From Comamonadaceae bacterium (GTDB lineage: Bacteria; Pseudomonadota; Gammaproteobacteria; Burkholderiales; Burkholderiaceae_C): a stretch of DNA of 64,000 bases. The position numbers were made by a program, and so were the translations under genes. Below are positions 21,408 through 31,807 of this stretch, piece by piece. Where the stretch lies: NCBI GenBank assembly GCA_947476285.1, contig CANJPU010000014.1, positions 1 through 64,000 on the forward strand. The letters run 5' to 3'. The notes under the pieces are model-generated. The model had not been told where the DNA came from. It did not search any database and saw nothing but the letters and a program-made list of their open reading frames with translations. Position 1 is the first letter of the stretch, and each line of letters begins with the position of its first letter.

Positions 21408-21863
21408 ATGTCACAGTCTCGTCAAATCCTTCTTGCAATTGCTATCTCAACTGCCACCATGGGTGCTTGGGCGCAGAGCGACGCCGAGCACAAGCAGCAT
21501 CAGGCTGCAGCGGCCGCGCAGTCGTCCGCTGCACCGGCTGCCTCGGTGACTTCACCCGACGGCGCCCAGAACATGGCGGCCATGGACAGCAAGATGAAAG
21601 CCATGAGCGAGATGCACCAAAAGATCATGGGTGCCAAAACCCCGGCAGAGAAGAAGGCGCTGATGGCAGAGCAAATGAAAGTCATGCAGGAAAGCATGAA
21701 GATGATGGGCATGATGGGCGGCAATGGCATGGCAGGCATGCGGCGCCAAGAGCAAGTGCCGGTCAGCATGAGCGAGCGGCAAGACATGATGAGCAAGCGC
21801 CTGGAGATGATGGAATCGCTGATGCAAATCATGATGGATCAGATGCCCCCTCGGGCCAGATAA
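21408..21863 (+). CDS. secreted Met/Lys-rich protein, probably copper-binding
   Basis: A 151-residue protein from the ATG at 21408 (TTGGAG upstream). The signal peptide ends MGAWAQS. A low-complexity Ala/Gln segment is followed by helices dense in methionine (MKMMGMMGGNGMAGM, MSKRLEMMESLMQIMMDQM). Met-rich periplasmic proteins bind Cu(I). It lies between a small membrane protein and the Cu ATPase on the same strand, supporting a copper-tolerance role. Confidence 0.75.
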   Translation: MSQSRQILLAIAISTATMGAWAQSDAEHKQHQAAAAAQSSAAPAASVTSPDGAQNMAAMDSKMKAMSEMHQKIMGAKTPAEKKALMAEQMKVMQESMKMMGMMGGNGMAGMRRQEQVPVSMSERQDMMSKRLEMMESLMQIMMDQMPPRAR

Positions 21864-21942
21864 GGCACTGACCTGGGCAGGGTCCGCCAGTTCATGCGAG
21901 TGAAGACGACGCTCGCCCAACACTGAGTCGGGAGACTGATCT

Positions 21943-24126
21943 ATGGCGCAACACCTCCAGCACCCAAGTCATCCTCACAACGGCGAGGCCAGGGTGCCAG
22001 TTGCAGAACAAGTACCTGCACCCCAGGGCGCGATTTACACCTGCCCCATGCACCCGGAGATCCGGCGGGCCCAACCCGGCCTATGCCCGAAGTGTGGCAT
22101 GACGCTTGAGCCATTGATGCCGCAACTTGCGCAGGAAGACCACCGCGAGCTGCGGGATTTCCGGAACCGATTTTGGTGGACTCTTCCACTGACCATTGTC
22201 GTGACCGTGCTGGCCATGTTCGGCCACAAGCTCAATTGGTTTGAATCACGCACGCAGACCTGGATTGAGCTGGCGCTGTCCTTGCCCATCGTCTTGTGGG
22301 CGGGTTGGCCCTTCTTTTCGCGCGGCTGGCAATCAGTGATGAATCGCAGCCCGAACATGTGGACCTTGATCAGCCTGGGCACGGGGGCCGCATTTCTCTA
22401 CAGCGTGGTCGCTACAGTGGCGCCTCAACTGTTTCCGGCATCGTTCTTTTCCATGGGCCGCATCGGGGTGTACTTTGAGGCCGCAGCGGTCATCATCTCA
22501 CTCACACTGCTGGGTCAGATGCTCGAACTGAATGCGCGATCGCAGACCTCCGCCGCCATCAAGTCGCTGCTGGGGCTTGCGCCCAAGACCGCGCGCCGTA
22601 TCGCCGCCGATGGCAAGGAGGAAGACGTGCCCCTAGCCAATGTGCATGTCGACGATATGTTGCGTGTGCGTCCGGGAGAGAAGGTTCCGGTCGATGGCGT
22701 GGTGGTCGAAGGGCAGAGCGCGCTTGACGAATCCATGCTGACTGGGGAGCCAATGCCGGTCACCAAGCGCCCCGGTGACAAGCTCATAGGCGCGACCATC
22801 AACAGCAGCGGCGCGCTGGTCATGCGCTCGGAACGAGTGGGGTCTGCGACCGTGCTGTCCCAGATCGTTCAGATGGTGGCGCTGGCTCAACGCTCCAGAG
22901 CACCCATGCAGCGAATGGCCGACGTTGTGGCGGGTTATTTTGTTGTCGGGGTTGTGTCTATCTCGGTGCTCACCTTCCTCACCTGGGGACTCATCGGGCC
23001 GCAGCCAAGTTGGGCCTATGCCATCATCAATGCAGTTGCGGTGTTGATCGTTGCCTGTCCTTGTGCATTGGGCCTGGCCACGCCGATGTCCATCATGGTT
23101 GCCACAGGGCGCGGGGCAACGCAAGGCATACTCTTCAGGGACGCCGCTGCAATCGAGAATTTGCGCAAAGTCGATATCCTCATTGTGGACAAGACCGGCA
23201 CGCTAACTGAAGGTCGACCCGTGTTCGAGCGCACAGTTGCAGCCGCCGGGTATTCCGAAGAGGACGTGCTTCGTCTTGCGGCCAGCCTGGACCAGGGCAG
23301 CGAACATCCGCTGGCTGCGGCCGTTGTCGCCGCCGCCAGGGAGCGCGGGCTCGCACTGACGGCCGCTCAGGAGTTCGATTCGGCTTCCGGAATTGGTGTT
23401 CGTGGGCTCATTCAGGGCAGGCGCTTTGCGTTGGGGAACGCGGCCCTGATGACACAGGAGGGAGTAGACGTCTCGCCGCTTGCACAGCAGGCGGAAGCTT
23501 TGCGCGGGCAAGGGGCCAGCGTGATGCATTTGTCTGAAGGCGGGCGTCTGGTCGGGCTGCTTGCGGTCTCGGACCCGGTCAAGAGCACAACGACGGAGGC
23601 GCTGGCGATTTTGCGCAAGGCCGGACTTCGCATTGTCATGGCCACGGGCGACGGTCATACCACGGCCCAGGCGGTGGCACGGCGGCTGGGTATCAATGAA
23701 GTTCACGGAGAGGTCAAACCAGCCGACAAGCTGCAACTGGTCGAGCGCCTCCAAAAAGAAGGGCATGTCGTGGCCATGGCAGGCGATGGGATCAATGATG
23801 CGCCGGCGCTTGCGCGAGCGGACGTGGGCATTGCCATGGGGACCGGAACCGACGTTGCGATGAACAGCGCCCAACTCACATTGGTCAAGGGCGACTTGCG
23901 CGGCATCGCCGCTGCCCGCAGCCTGTCGGAATCGACAGTCGCCAACATGAAGCAGAACCTCATGTTCGCATTCTTGTACAACGCGCTGGGCGTCCCCATT
24001 GCTGCGGGGGTGCTCTATCCGGTGACCGGATGGCTGATGTCGCCTATGATCGCCGCCCTGGCAATGAGCTTGAGCTCTGCGTCGGTGATCTTCAACGCAC
24101 TGCGCTTGCGCGGTGTTCGCGGGTGA
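21943..24126 (+). CDS. copper-translocating P-type ATPase
   Basis: A 727-residue P1B-ATPase. The N-terminus carries a His-rich stretch and a Cys-type heavy-metal-binding motif ([21 protein letters not shown]) instead of a classical HMA domain. Core motifs are LTGEPMPV (actuator), CPC in TM6 ([12 protein letters not shown]), phosphorylation site [11 protein letters not shown] motif SEHPLA and [15 protein letters not shown] plus C-terminal conserved residues indicate Cu+/Ag+ export. SD GGGAGA precedes the ATG. It closes the copper cluster. Confidence 0.94.
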   Translation: MAQHLQHPSHPHNGEARVPVAEQVPAPQGAIYTCPMHPEIRRAQPGLCPKCGMTLEPLMPQLAQEDHRELRDFRNRFWWTLPLTIVVTVLAMFGHKLNWFESRTQTWIELALSLPIVLWAGWPFFSRGWQSVMNRSPNMWTLISLGTGAAFLYSVVATVAPQLFPASFFSMGRIGVYFEAAAVIISLTLLGQMLELNARSQTSAAIKSLLGLAPKTARRIAADGKEEDVPLANVHVDDMLRVRPGEKVPVDGVVVEGQSALDESMLTGEPMPVTKRPGDKLIGATINSSGALVMRSERVGSATVLSQIVQMVALAQRSRAPMQRMADVVAGYFVVGVVSISVLTFLTWGLIGPQPSWAYAIINAVAVLIVACPCALGLATPMSIMVATGRGATQGILFRDAAAIENLRKVDILIVDKTGTLTEGRPVFERTVAAAGYSEEDVLRLAASLDQGSEHPLAAAVVAAARERGLALTAAQEFDSASGIGVRGLIQGRRFALGNAALMTQEGVDVSPLAQQAEALRGQGASVMHLSEGGRLVGLLAVSDPVKSTTTEALAILRKAGLRIVMATGDGHTTAQAVARRLGINEVHGEVKPADKLQLVERLQKEGHVVAMAGDGINDAPALARADVGIAMGTGTDVAMNSAQLTLVKGDLRGIAAARSLSESTVANMKQNLMFAFLYNALGVPIAAGVLYPVTGWLMSPMIAALAMSLSSASVIFNALRLRGVRG

Positions 24127-24296
24127 ACGGGTGTGGGTGCCCGACGCTGAATTGAACCAGGAGTCTGATTTTCCACCGACCCACCTGTCGTTCGCGTGAC
24201 GCTCTCGGCGGGCCGATGTCAGCGGCTTCACCCGGTGGCAGTCGACATTGCACCTTCTGTCATCACGCGGTTCAAGTCAACAAAGTGGAGCGTTTC

Positions 24297-25502
24297 TCAA
24301 GGCTTGATGCGCTTCCAGCTGAAGGGGCCGAAGGCGTCCGTGCCATTGGCCGCATTGGCGCCCGGGTCGATGGTCAGCTTGAGCCATTCCAGAGGCAAGG
24401 TGCTTCCATGCACCGTGACGCGACGGAAATTTGACACGTTGTAGCCATGCGGTTGGTTCTGATAGGGATCGCTGTTGCCATACGTGCTGGGAACGGTGAC
24501 GCCGGTGCATGGCTGCGCAGTGGCCCCCGAGCTAGGCTCGATGACGCAAGCCGCGCCCGCTGACAGAGGATTGTCCGAGCGGTAGATATGCGCGTCGCCA
24601 TTGAACAGAAGCACTGGCCGACCGAAGCTTGCGGTGTTCGATGCGATGCGATCGATGAATTGCTTGTACTGGCTGATGTGGCTGGCGACATTGCCGTCCA
24701 GATCCCACATATCGGCCTGCAGTTGAATCACCACGGCGATGTTGCCATTGGATGTGGCGCGCTTGAACGCCGTGTCGAGCCAACGCTTGACCGCCTCGGA
24801 CCGATTGGCGACCTCCTGGCTTTGTGCCGCACTCATGGACGGCGCGCCGTACCAGGGGTCGGTGTCGTTGTTCGACCCGCCGGGGACATTGAGCGACACA
24901 AACACGACGCCTGACTTTTCCCACCACACGTTTTCGGGGTAGTTCTTGTCGCTTGGGAAGTTGGTATCGTATTCCAGCGCTTGAGAATGCACACTCATCG
25001 TGCCGCCAATGGCCTTGCCCGGCGTGGCGAAGAAGATCGAGCGAACCAAGTCCAGATTGGCGATGGGATCGCCGCCCAAGTAGGAAAGCTTCTTTCCGCT
25101 CGCGTCCACCAGGTAGTCGATCTGTCCTGTGCCAGCGTTGTAGGTGCCGCCGCCTTGTTTGACCTTGTGGCAATCTGCCCATTCATTGTCGCCAGGTGAA
25201 TAGATGACAGGCTGCTTGAACGACTTCCACTGGTTGAAGATGGCCGCATCGTAGGTATCGGTGCAGTATTCCTTGCCCGAATGGATGTCTCCCACATGCA
25301 TCACGACCGACACATCGGGATCGGAGTTGATGGCAGTGATGAATGCAGGGTTGGCCAGAAACTGGGCAGTGTCAGTAGGTGCCGTGCCATACGGCACATC
25401 ACCGATGACGGCCATCGTGGACTTTGGTTCATCTGATCCGCCGCATCCTGCAAGGGATGCGCACAGCACAATGGCAAGGGCTGATAGTGCAAGATGTCGC
25501 AT
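24297..25502 (-). CDS. metallophosphoesterase lipoprotein
   Basis: A 401-residue protein starting MRHLALSALAIVLCASLAGC, with lipobox LAGC. The calcineurin-like metal motifs are recognisable: IGDVPYG, MHVGDIHSG, YSPGDNEW and LFNGDAHIYR. It is probably a surface or periplasmic phosphatase acting on organic phosphates; substrate unknown. A Pho-box-like repeat lies 50 bp upstream at 25553-25570. The ATG at 25538 is possible but would place residues ahead of the lipoprotein signal. Confidence 0.82.
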   Translation of the reverse strand: MRHLALSALAIVLCASLAGCGGSDEPKSTMAVIGDVPYGTAPTDTAQFLANPAFITAINSDPDVSVVMHVGDIHSGKEYCTDTYDAAIFNQWKSFKQPVIYSPGDNEWADCHKVKQGGGTYNAGTGQIDYLVDASGKKLSYLGGDPIANLDLVRSIFFATPGKAIGGTMSVHSQALEYDTNFPSDKNYPENVWWEKSGVVFVSLNVPGGSNNDTDPWYGAPSMSAAQSQEVANRSEAVKRWLDTAFKRATSNGNIAVVIQLQADMWDLDGNVASHISQYKQFIDRIASNTASFGRPVLLFNGDAHIYRSDNPLSAGAACVIEPSSGATAQPCTGVTVPSTYGNSDPYQNQPHGYNVSNFRRVTVHGSTLPLEWLKLTIDPGANAANGTDAFGPFSWKRIKP

Positions 25503-25552
25503 GGGCTTCTTCTGTGATTGTTGTTGTGACGCCGCCATCTTCGTCTGGCACT

Positions 25553-25570
25553 GTGTCAAGACTGTGACCG
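25553..25570 (-). promoter_or_regulatory. Pho-box-like site for the metallophosphoesterase
   Basis: On the minus strand this reads CGGTCAC-AGTC-TTGACAC, two CTGTCAC-like 7-mers with a 4-bp spacer, 50 bp before the metallophosphoesterase start. Confidence 0.45.
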
Positions 25571-25676
25571 CCGCGCGCACCGCTGAAGGCTTGGGCAGTG
25601 AACCCGGTCAAATGAGCGAAGCGGGTGGCTGAGACACGGTCTTTCTGCGGCAACGTGACACCCGTATGATGTTTTG

Positions 25677-27815
25677 ATGACGAGCGCCCCCACATCTTTG
25701 ACAGAAACACGCCAGCCCATCCCAGCATCAAGTCTCCTGGCTGCCATGTCGGCCGCCTCGGTGACTATTCCTCATGCCCTGGGTCTGGGGCTGGTGGCAT
25801 TTGCGCCGCTGGCTGGTGATTACTCGCTTGGGGCGCTCGCACTCTGGTCAGCGGCTTTGCCAGGCGCTGTGATGACCTTGCTCGCTGCTCGCCGCGGTGT
25901 CATCTACGCGCCTTCCACGATTGTGGCTTTGCTTTACGCGGCCATTTTGAGCACAGTGATGAGTGTGGCAAAACCCCTGGGAATGGGGCCCGCGCAAGTC
26001 CTGGCAGCCAGCGGCGCCTGCGTCGCGGCCGCGTTCGGCATCCAGTGGCTGTTCGGCGCACTGCGGCTGGCTACGCTGTCTCGCTTCCTGCCTTTGTCCG
26101 TGACTTACGGGTTCGCTGCGGGTGTGGGGCTTTCGATGTTGATCTCGCAACTGACCAGTGGCTTTGGCATGGGCCACTGGGTCTGGAGTCCGCAATTGCT
26201 GTGGCATGCTGCTGCGGCATTGGGTGTGGCCATTCTCGCCAGGGCGATTCAGATGCGGTGGCGGTTCATGCCCGGGCTGCTACCGGCCGTGGTCATCGTG
26301 GCTGCGGTGATCCTGATGACCGGCGCATCACCGCATTTCGTCCCTGCAGTGGTCGACACTTCGACCGGTTTCACCTGGCCATACTTGCCAGACTGGACTG
26401 CGGTGCCCTGGTTTGACATTCTTGAATTGCGGGGAACCCGCTTGGGCTCCCTGGTCCTGCTCATGGCACTTGTGAATAGCCTGGACATCCTGGTGTTCAA
26501 CCAGGAACTGGAACTCGATCATCGCTTGCCTGGAGACCCCAACGCAGCGCTGCGCCGCGAAAGCCTGATCGGTGCGCTATGCGGCTTGATGGGTTTCGTT
26601 CCCGCGTCGACGAGCGGGTCTCGTTCTCGAATCGCGCTCGCACTGGCAGGGCCGGCCCCCGGCGTGGGCCCCCTTCATGCAGCCATTTTGTTGGCCGTTG
26701 CGATCAGTGGGCAATGGTGGCTGCAGTGGGTGCCGATGGCATGCCTGTCAGGCGCGCTCTTGCTGGCCGGCCTGACGCAGGTACCCACCGCATTGTGGTC
26801 GCGCGAATACGCCAGGAGGGCTCCGTCCGTCTGGACGCAGAGCTGGCTGGTGGCCACGGTGTTTGCGGTGGCCGGAGGCGCAGGCGCTCTTGTCGCGGGC
26901 TTGGTTGTAGCCACCTTCGTCTTGATGCACGCATCCGCGAACACTGCGATTCGGCGTGCTTTGCTGGACGGGCAGCTTCGCTCCCGACGTTTGCGCCGTG
27001 CGGCTGCGGATGCGTGGTTGACCAGCCATATGCGGCAAGTCGCGGTGATCGAGCTCCAAGGCGTCATGTCCTTTGGTGTGTCGGCCCACACGGCCGAGCA
27101 GATACGGCAGTTGCTGCAGCCGCGTCATGATCGGGTCATCCTCGATGGCGCTCGTGTGGCCGCCTGGGATGCCACAGCGTTGGTGCGGGTCGTGGCCCTG
27201 GCGCGCGATCTCGCCGATCAAAAAGTCCAACTCGCGGTGTGCGGGTTTGACAGCCACTCGGCCGATGCGGTGCGCTCGACTGCTTTGGTATTTTCAGACC
27301 TGGATCGGGCGCTGGAATGGGCAGAGGAAGCGATGCTTGAGCAGCGCACGCCAGAACAGATCGTTTCCTATCCACAAGAGGATGCACTGGGTGAATTGGG
27401 CGAGGGCGTCAGTGCCCCGGCGCGCGCAGCCTTGGAGGCCCGGCTTGTGTTCCAAGCGGTGCCGGCACAGTCGTTGATATTCGCGGCTGGCGAGAGCGGC
27501 ACCGACATCTTGATTGTTCAGTCTGGGCTTGCCACGCTGGCAACCACTTGGCCTGCTGCGGGTGGGTTGCGCCTGGCCACAGTGGGCCAGGGAATGGCCT
27601 TCGGCGAAATGGCTTTCTTGAACGGGCAGCCGCGCAGCGCTTGCGCGGGCTGTGCATCCGACGGGATGACTCTTGCGCGCCTGAGCCGCGAGGCATTCGA
27701 TCAATGGTCTCGCGAACACCCCGCAGATGCGTTGGTCATCATGGCCAATCTGGCCATCATCGGCACACGCAGGCTGGCTGCTACCACGCGGCAGTTGCGC
27801 GCTGTGCTCGAATAG
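25677..27815 (+). CDS. SulP-family anion transporter with STAS and cyclic-nucleotide-binding domains
   Basis: A 712-residue protein. Residues about 15-420 form 10-12 membrane segments of the SulP/SLC26 type (for example IPHALGLGLVAFAPL, NSLDILVFNQELELDHRLPGD, STSGSRSRIALALAG). Residues about 450-555 form a STAS domain (VAVIELQGVMSFG, RVILDGARVAAWDATAL). Residues about 585-700 form a cNMP-binding/Crp-like jelly roll (IFAAGESGTDILIVQSG, GQGMAFGEMAFLNGQPRSA). The substrate could be sulfate, bicarbonate or another anion. Start ATG 25677 is preferred over TTG 25674. No Pho box is evident for this gene. Confidence 0.85.
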   Translation: MTSAPTSLTETRQPIPASSLLAAMSAASVTIPHALGLGLVAFAPLAGDYSLGALALWSAALPGAVMTLLAARRGVIYAPSTIVALLYAAILSTVMSVAKPLGMGPAQVLAASGACVAAAFGIQWLFGALRLATLSRFLPLSVTYGFAAGVGLSMLISQLTSGFGMGHWVWSPQLLWHAAAALGVAILARAIQMRWRFMPGLLPAVVIVAAVILMTGASPHFVPAVVDTSTGFTWPYLPDWTAVPWFDILELRGTRLGSLVLLMALVNSLDILVFNQELELDHRLPGDPNAALRRESLIGALCGLMGFVPASTSGSRSRIALALAGPAPGVGPLHAAILLAVAISGQWWLQWVPMACLSGALLLAGLTQVPTALWSREYARRAPSVWTQSWLVATVFAVAGGAGALVAGLVVATFVLMHASANTAIRRALLDGQLRSRRLRRAAADAWLTSHMRQVAVIELQGVMSFGVSAHTAEQIRQLLQPRHDRVILDGARVAAWDATALVRVVALARDLADQKVQLAVCGFDSHSADAVRSTALVFSDLDRALEWAEEAMLEQRTPEQIVSYPQEDALGELGEGVSAPARAALEARLVFQAVPAQSLIFAAGESGTDILIVQSGLATLATTWPAAGGLRLATVGQGMAFGEMAFLNGQPRSACAGCASDGMTLARLSREAFDQWSREHPADALVIMANLAIIGTRRLAATTRQLRAVLE

Positions 27816-27823
27816 CGGGACGT

Positions 27824-28993
27824 TCAGTGCGCCAGCGTAATGGCGCCATGCTCAGGCGCCTCGGCTGGCTGGGCCGCGCGTTTGAGAATCGTGGCAAGCA
27901 TGTCAGGCACCTCGAATACCGCTCGATTCTCGATGGCTCGAACGCGAGCGCGATACTGAGGCAACTCTGCGATCAGTTCCCCCGCAGCCGCCCGCAGCGT
28001 GGCGACGGAGCGCAGGACCTTGCCTACGCCGTTCTCGCGTATCCAGCGGGTGTTGTAGCGCTCCTGGGGCATGGTCCATGCATTGTCGAAAGTCAGCACC
28101 GGCAGACCCATATGAACCGCTTCGCTGATGCAGCCCGGGCCCGGCTTGCCGATGAAGAAGTCGCCCAGGCGCATGTACCTGTCCACTTCGCCGGTAAAGC
28201 CCACGATGGCCCTTGGGGCGGCCACTGACTGGGCGCGCAGACTCGCTGCCAAAGCATCGCTCCTGCCGCACATCATGATCAGTTGCACGTCTTGCAGTTC
28301 GCGCGATATGCGCTTCATCTGCGCCGAACCATGGCCGCCGAACATCACCACACCGGTGGGGCGATTGGGGTCAAGGCCCAGCGCAGTGAGCCATCGGCCC
28401 CGATCGACTTCTTCGGTGCGATAGAACGAGGGCCGCAAGATCATCCCGGAGCTGCGCCAGATGCGCGATGGCCGATAGCCGACGGCTTGGGCCTGCTCGG
28501 CCGCGTAGGCGGTGCCACAGACGACATGCTGGTCCTGGCCAGGCTCCATCCAGAAATGCGGCGGCAGGTCGGCCATGTCTGTCATCACGGTCACATACGG
28601 AACGCCGGGCAAGGTGCTCGCCACCGATTCATACAAGGCGCGGTTGAAGTTTGGGATGAGCGAGACAACCAGGTCTGGTTCAGTCGCGAGCCAGTGCCGG
28701 CTCAGCTTGCGAACCAAACCGCCGTGGGCCAGGCGAATCATTCCTTGCAGCAGTTTGAGCTCCTCGCCGAGGCCAAGTGTCCAGCCGTGCGCAAGCCGCT
28801 TGTTGTACAGATCTTCCGGGGCCATTCCGGTCAACTTGCGAAAGCGGGCATCGGGATCGAGTACCTCAGTGAGGTTGACCAGCCGCACCCGCCATGGGCG
28901 CTGTTGCTGCGCAATCACTTCCTGTAGCGCCAGCGCGGCAGCGCGATGGCCGCCGCCGGCATTGAAATAGACAAGGTCGATGGTGGAGTTCAT
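27824..28993 (-). CDS. MGDG-synthase-type diacylglycerol glycosyltransferase (GT28-like)
   Basis: A 389-residue GT-B enzyme beginning MNSTIDLVYFNAGGGHRAAALAL. The NAGGGHR motif is that of the MGDG_synth N-terminal domain, followed by nucleotide-sugar-binding MFGGHGSAQMKR and GKPGPGCISEAVHMGLPVLT. These enzymes transfer a hexose to diacylglycerol or related lipid acceptors, making phosphorus-free glycolipids. It diverges from phnC. The ATG at 28993 matches the family N-terminus; a longer frame is rejected. Sugar donor and acceptor are not determinable. Confidence 0.82.
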   Translation of the reverse strand: MNSTIDLVYFNAGGGHRAAALALQEVIAQQQRPWRVRLVNLTEVLDPDARFRKLTGMAPEDLYNKRLAHGWTLGLGEELKLLQGMIRLAHGGLVRKLSRHWLATEPDLVVSLIPNFNRALYESVASTLPGVPYVTVMTDMADLPPHFWMEPGQDQHVVCGTAYAAEQAQAVGYRPSRIWRSSGMILRPSFYRTEEVDRGRWLTALGLDPNRPTGVVMFGGHGSAQMKRISRELQDVQLIMMCGRSDALAASLRAQSVAAPRAIVGFTGEVDRYMRLGDFFIGKPGPGCISEAVHMGLPVLTFDNAWTMPQERYNTRWIRENGVGKVLRSVATLRAAAGELIAELPQYRARVRAIENRAVFEVPDMLATILKRAAQPAEAPEHGAITLAH

Positions 28994-29017
28994 GGATGCA
29001 CATGATGCGGGGCCTGC

Positions 29018-29035
29018 GTGACAGAACTGTGGAAC
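29018..29035 (-). promoter_or_regulatory. weak Pho-box-like site before the GT28-like gene
   Basis: On the minus strand this reads GTTCCAC-AGTT-CTGTCAC: one perfect half-site and one poor one, 25 bp before the glycosyltransferase start. Confidence 0.3.
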
Positions 29036-29082
29036 GGGTCGATCGCCAACGAATCGCGTCGCCAGCGCGGATGTCAATGAGG

Positions 29083-29100
29083 TGGTCACGCAATTGTCAA
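29083..29100 (+). promoter_or_regulatory. Pho-box-like site before phnC
   Basis: TGGTCAC-GCAA-TTGTCAA, 22 bp before the phnC ATG, with a further half-site-like ATGTCAA at 29071-29077. The close position implies a leader of only a few bases. Confidence 0.5.
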
Positions 29101-29122
29101 ACTCCCTGCGTAACATCGCCCG

Positions 29123-29989
29123 ATGCAGCACGCTATACGGGTCTCGCAGGCATGCAAGCACTTCGGTGCGGGCAGGTTCGCCCTTCGTGGGGTCGATGTG
29201 GATATCCAGCCCGGCGAGCGTGTTGCACTGATCGGCGCCTCGGGCTCCGGCAAGTCCACGCTGTTGCGCGCCATCTGCGGGCTGGAGACATTGGACGCTG
29301 CCGCAGGCTCAGTGGAAGTGTTCGGCAAATGTCTGCAATCGTCCGGCACGCTTTCGCCCAAGGTGCGCTTGCTGAGGCAATCGGTGGGCATTGTCTTCCA
29401 GCAGTTCAATCTGGTCGGCCGACTCCCGGTCTTGACGAATGTCCTGACTGGGGCGGCGTCGAATTTGCCAGTCTGGCGCGCGCTCACCGGCGCGTTTCCT
29501 CAAGAGTTGCGCGCTCGCGCCCTTGACATTCTGTGTTCGGTGGGCCTGGAGGAGCAGGCATTCCAACGCGCCTCCACCCTGTCTGGCGGCCAGCAGCAAC
29601 GCGCGGCTGTGGCTCGGGTCTTATTGCAAAGGGCCAGCATTTTGCTTGCCGACGAACCCGTCGCTTCGCTGGATCCAGAGTCCACCAGGCGAGTGATGGA
29701 CCTGCTGCGAGATCTGAACGAGCGACATGGAATCACCTTGCTCATCAGCTTGCACGACGTTTCGCTTGCCAGGCGATATTGCAATCGTGTGATCGCCTTG
29801 CGTGAGGGCGAGAAAGTCTTCGATGGCCCGGCGGCGGATCTGACGCCCGTCATCCTGCGCCACTTGTACGGCGCAGCCGCGCAGGACTTGATGCCAGAGG
29901 AAGGCGCCAGTTCCGAAGCAGATGCCGCGCCAAAGCAGGTTCACGCAGGCACTCAATCTGCGCAAGCCCTCGCATTCATGGCGACCTAA
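29123..29989 (+). CDS. phnC: phosphonate ABC transporter ATP-binding protein
   Basis: A 288-residue ABC ATPase with Walker A GASGSGKSTLL, signature LSGGQQQRAAVARVL, Walker B ILLADEPVASLD and the switch His in LISLHDVSLARRYC. Overall it is closest to PhnC of phosphonate/phosphite importers, supported by phnD and phnE directly downstream. A 46-bp gap separates it from phnD. Confidence 0.93.
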   Translation: MQHAIRVSQACKHFGAGRFALRGVDVDIQPGERVALIGASGSGKSTLLRAICGLETLDAAAGSVEVFGKCLQSSGTLSPKVRLLRQSVGIVFQQFNLVGRLPVLTNVLTGAASNLPVWRALTGAFPQELRARALDILCSVGLEEQAFQRASTLSGGQQQRAAVARVLLQRASILLADEPVASLDPESTRRVMDLLRDLNERHGITLLISLHDVSLARRYCNRVIALREGEKVFDGPAADLTPVILRHLYGAAAQDLMPEEGASSEADAAPKQVHAGTQSAQALAFMAT

Positions 29990-30035
29990 GCCCCCCCCAA
30001 TTTGTTCAACCACCCATTTGTCCGAAGGCAAATTC

Positions 30036-30992
30036 ATGAGACTACTTCGTCACTTCATCCTGCCTATGCTGGTCTGTGCGTTGGCCGCTGCGCCGGTCTT
30101 GTCACAGGAAATCAATTTTGGTGTGATTGCCACCGATTCCGCCACGACCCAGCGTGAACGCTGGGAGCCGTTCTTCCGCGACATGGAGAAGAAGACGGGC
30201 CTGAAGATCACGTCTTTCTACGCACCTGACTATGCGGGCGTGATCGAAGCCATGCGGTTCAACAAGATCCAGGTGGCGTGGTATGGAAACAAGTCGGCAA
30301 TGGAGGCGGTGGACAGAGCCAATGGAGAGGTGTTCGCACAGGTGATGTACGCCGATGGGACCTTTGGGTACAACGGCCTGCTCATCACCCACAAGGACAG
30401 CCCTTACAAGACCGTGGACGACGTTTTCAAGAACGCAAAGAACATCAATTTCGGCATCGGCGATCCGAATTCGACATCCGGCTTCCTGGTGCCGACCTAC
30501 TATGTATTCGCACAGAACAACGTTGACCATCGGACCGCATTCAAGACCATCCGCAATGCCAGTCATGGGGCCAACATCCAGGCAGTCCTGGCGCGCCAGT
30601 TGGATGTCGCTACCAACAATACGGAAGACATGACAAAGCTGGAGACCACCCGACCCGACTTGTATGCGCAGTTGCGAGTGATCTGGAAAAGTCCCCTCAT
30701 CGCAAGCGATCCTTTTGTCTGGCGCAAAGACCTTGATCCCGCGGTCAAAGGGAAGATCAAGGCATTTGTGCTTGGATACGCGAAGGCCGATCCCGCCGAG
30801 AAGGCCATCCTCAAGTCCATCTACAACTATGGCGGATTTCGTGAGTCCAGCAACGATCAGTTGATTCCGGTGCGCCAACTTGAATTGTTCCGAGACCGAA
30901 CCAAGACCGCCTCCGACGACAAACTGTCGCCTGACGAAAAGACCAAGGCCATCGCCGATATCGATCGCAAACTTGCGGCTCTGAAGAAGTGA
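30036..30992 (+). CDS. phnD: phosphonate/phosphite ABC transporter substrate-binding protein
   Basis: A 318-residue periplasmic binding protein with a signal peptide ([13 protein letters not shown]). PhnD motifs are [46 protein letters not shown] and [20 protein letters not shown]. It binds alkylphosphonate or phosphite in the periplasm for PhnC/PhnE. The start ATG at 30036 begins the signal peptide. Its stop overlaps the phnE start (GTGA). Confidence 0.95.
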   Translation: MRLLRHFILPMLVCALAAAPVLSQEINFGVIATDSATTQRERWEPFFRDMEKKTGLKITSFYAPDYAGVIEAMRFNKIQVAWYGNKSAMEAVDRANGEVFAQVMYADGTFGYNGLLITHKDSPYKTVDDVFKNAKNINFGIGDPNSTSGFLVPTYYVFAQNNVDHRTAFKTIRNASHGANIQAVLARQLDVATNNTEDMTKLETTRPDLYAQLRVIWKSPLIASDPFVWRKDLDPAVKGKIKAFVLGYAKADPAEKAILKSIYNYGGFRESSNDQLIPVRQLELFRDRTKTASDDKLSPDEKTKAIADIDRKLAALKK

Positions 30993-31807
30993 GTGCGTTC
31001 GCCGTTCCCAGTGCGCACGCGATGGAAGTTCTGCGGCGCCGCGCGCTGCAGGAGCGGCCGGGCTGGCTCTTCTACGCGGGCTGGGCCATCGCGCTGGGTG
31101 TGCTTGCGTGGGCGTGGCGTGGCGCCGAAATGCGCCCCTTCGACCTTCTGCGCGATGCCGGCAACATCGGAACCTATGCGTCGGACTTCTTTCCACCTGA
31201 CTTTCGCGACTGGCGCATCTATGTCAAGGAGATGCTGGTCACCATGCACATCGCGGTGTGGGGCACAGTGCTGGCGATGGTGGCAGCGATTCCGCTGGGC
31301 CTGTTGAGCGCATCCAATATTTCCCCGGTCTGGGTTCACCAGCCTGTGCGCCGCCTCATGGACGCTTGCCGTGCGATCAACGAGATGGTGTTTGCCATGC
31401 TGTTCATTGTGGCCGTGGGACTGGGGCCGTTCGCAGGCGTGCTGGCGCTGGCCGTCCACACAACTGGTACGCTGGCCAAGCTGTTCTCCGAGGCCGTTGA
31501 GGCGATTGATCCGCGCCCCGTCGAGGGAATTCGCGCCACTGGAGCGAGTGCGCTGGTGGAGGTGCTCTACGGGGTCCTGCCGCAGGTGATGCCTCTGTGG
31601 GTTTCGTTCGCGTTGTATCGGTTTGAATCGAACGTGCGGTCGGCATCTGTCGTAGGGATGGTAGGCGCCGGGGGAATTGGCGTCGTCCTCTATGAGGTCA
31701 TTCGTGGTTTTCAGTACGCACAGACCTGCGCCGTGCTCATCATCCTGGTGCTGAGCGTGACCTTGATTGATCTTCTCTCAGCGCGGTTGCGCAAGTGGCT
31801 GATCTAG
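30989..31807 (+). CDS. phnE: phosphonate ABC transporter permease
   Basis: A 272-residue inner-membrane permease with about six hydrophobic segments and the binding-protein-dependent transport signature [20 protein letters not shown]. The GTG start overlaps the phnD stop, indicating coupling. Only one permease is present, as in PhnCDE systems with a homodimeric PhnE. The following alcohol dehydrogenase frame starts inside its 3' end. Confidence 0.93.
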   Translation: MSAFAVPSAHAMEVLRRRALQERPGWLFYAGWAIALGVLAWAWRGAEMRPFDLLRDAGNIGTYASDFFPPDFRDWRIYVKEMLVTMHIAVWGTVLAMVAAIPLGLLSASNISPVWVHQPVRRLMDACRAINEMVFAMLFIVAVGLGPFAGVLALAVHTTGTLAKLFSEAVEAIDPRPVEGIRATGASALVEVLYGVLPQVMPLWVSFALYRFESNVRSASVVGMVGAGGIGVVLYEVIRGFQYAQTCAVLIILVLSVTLIDLLSARLRKWLI

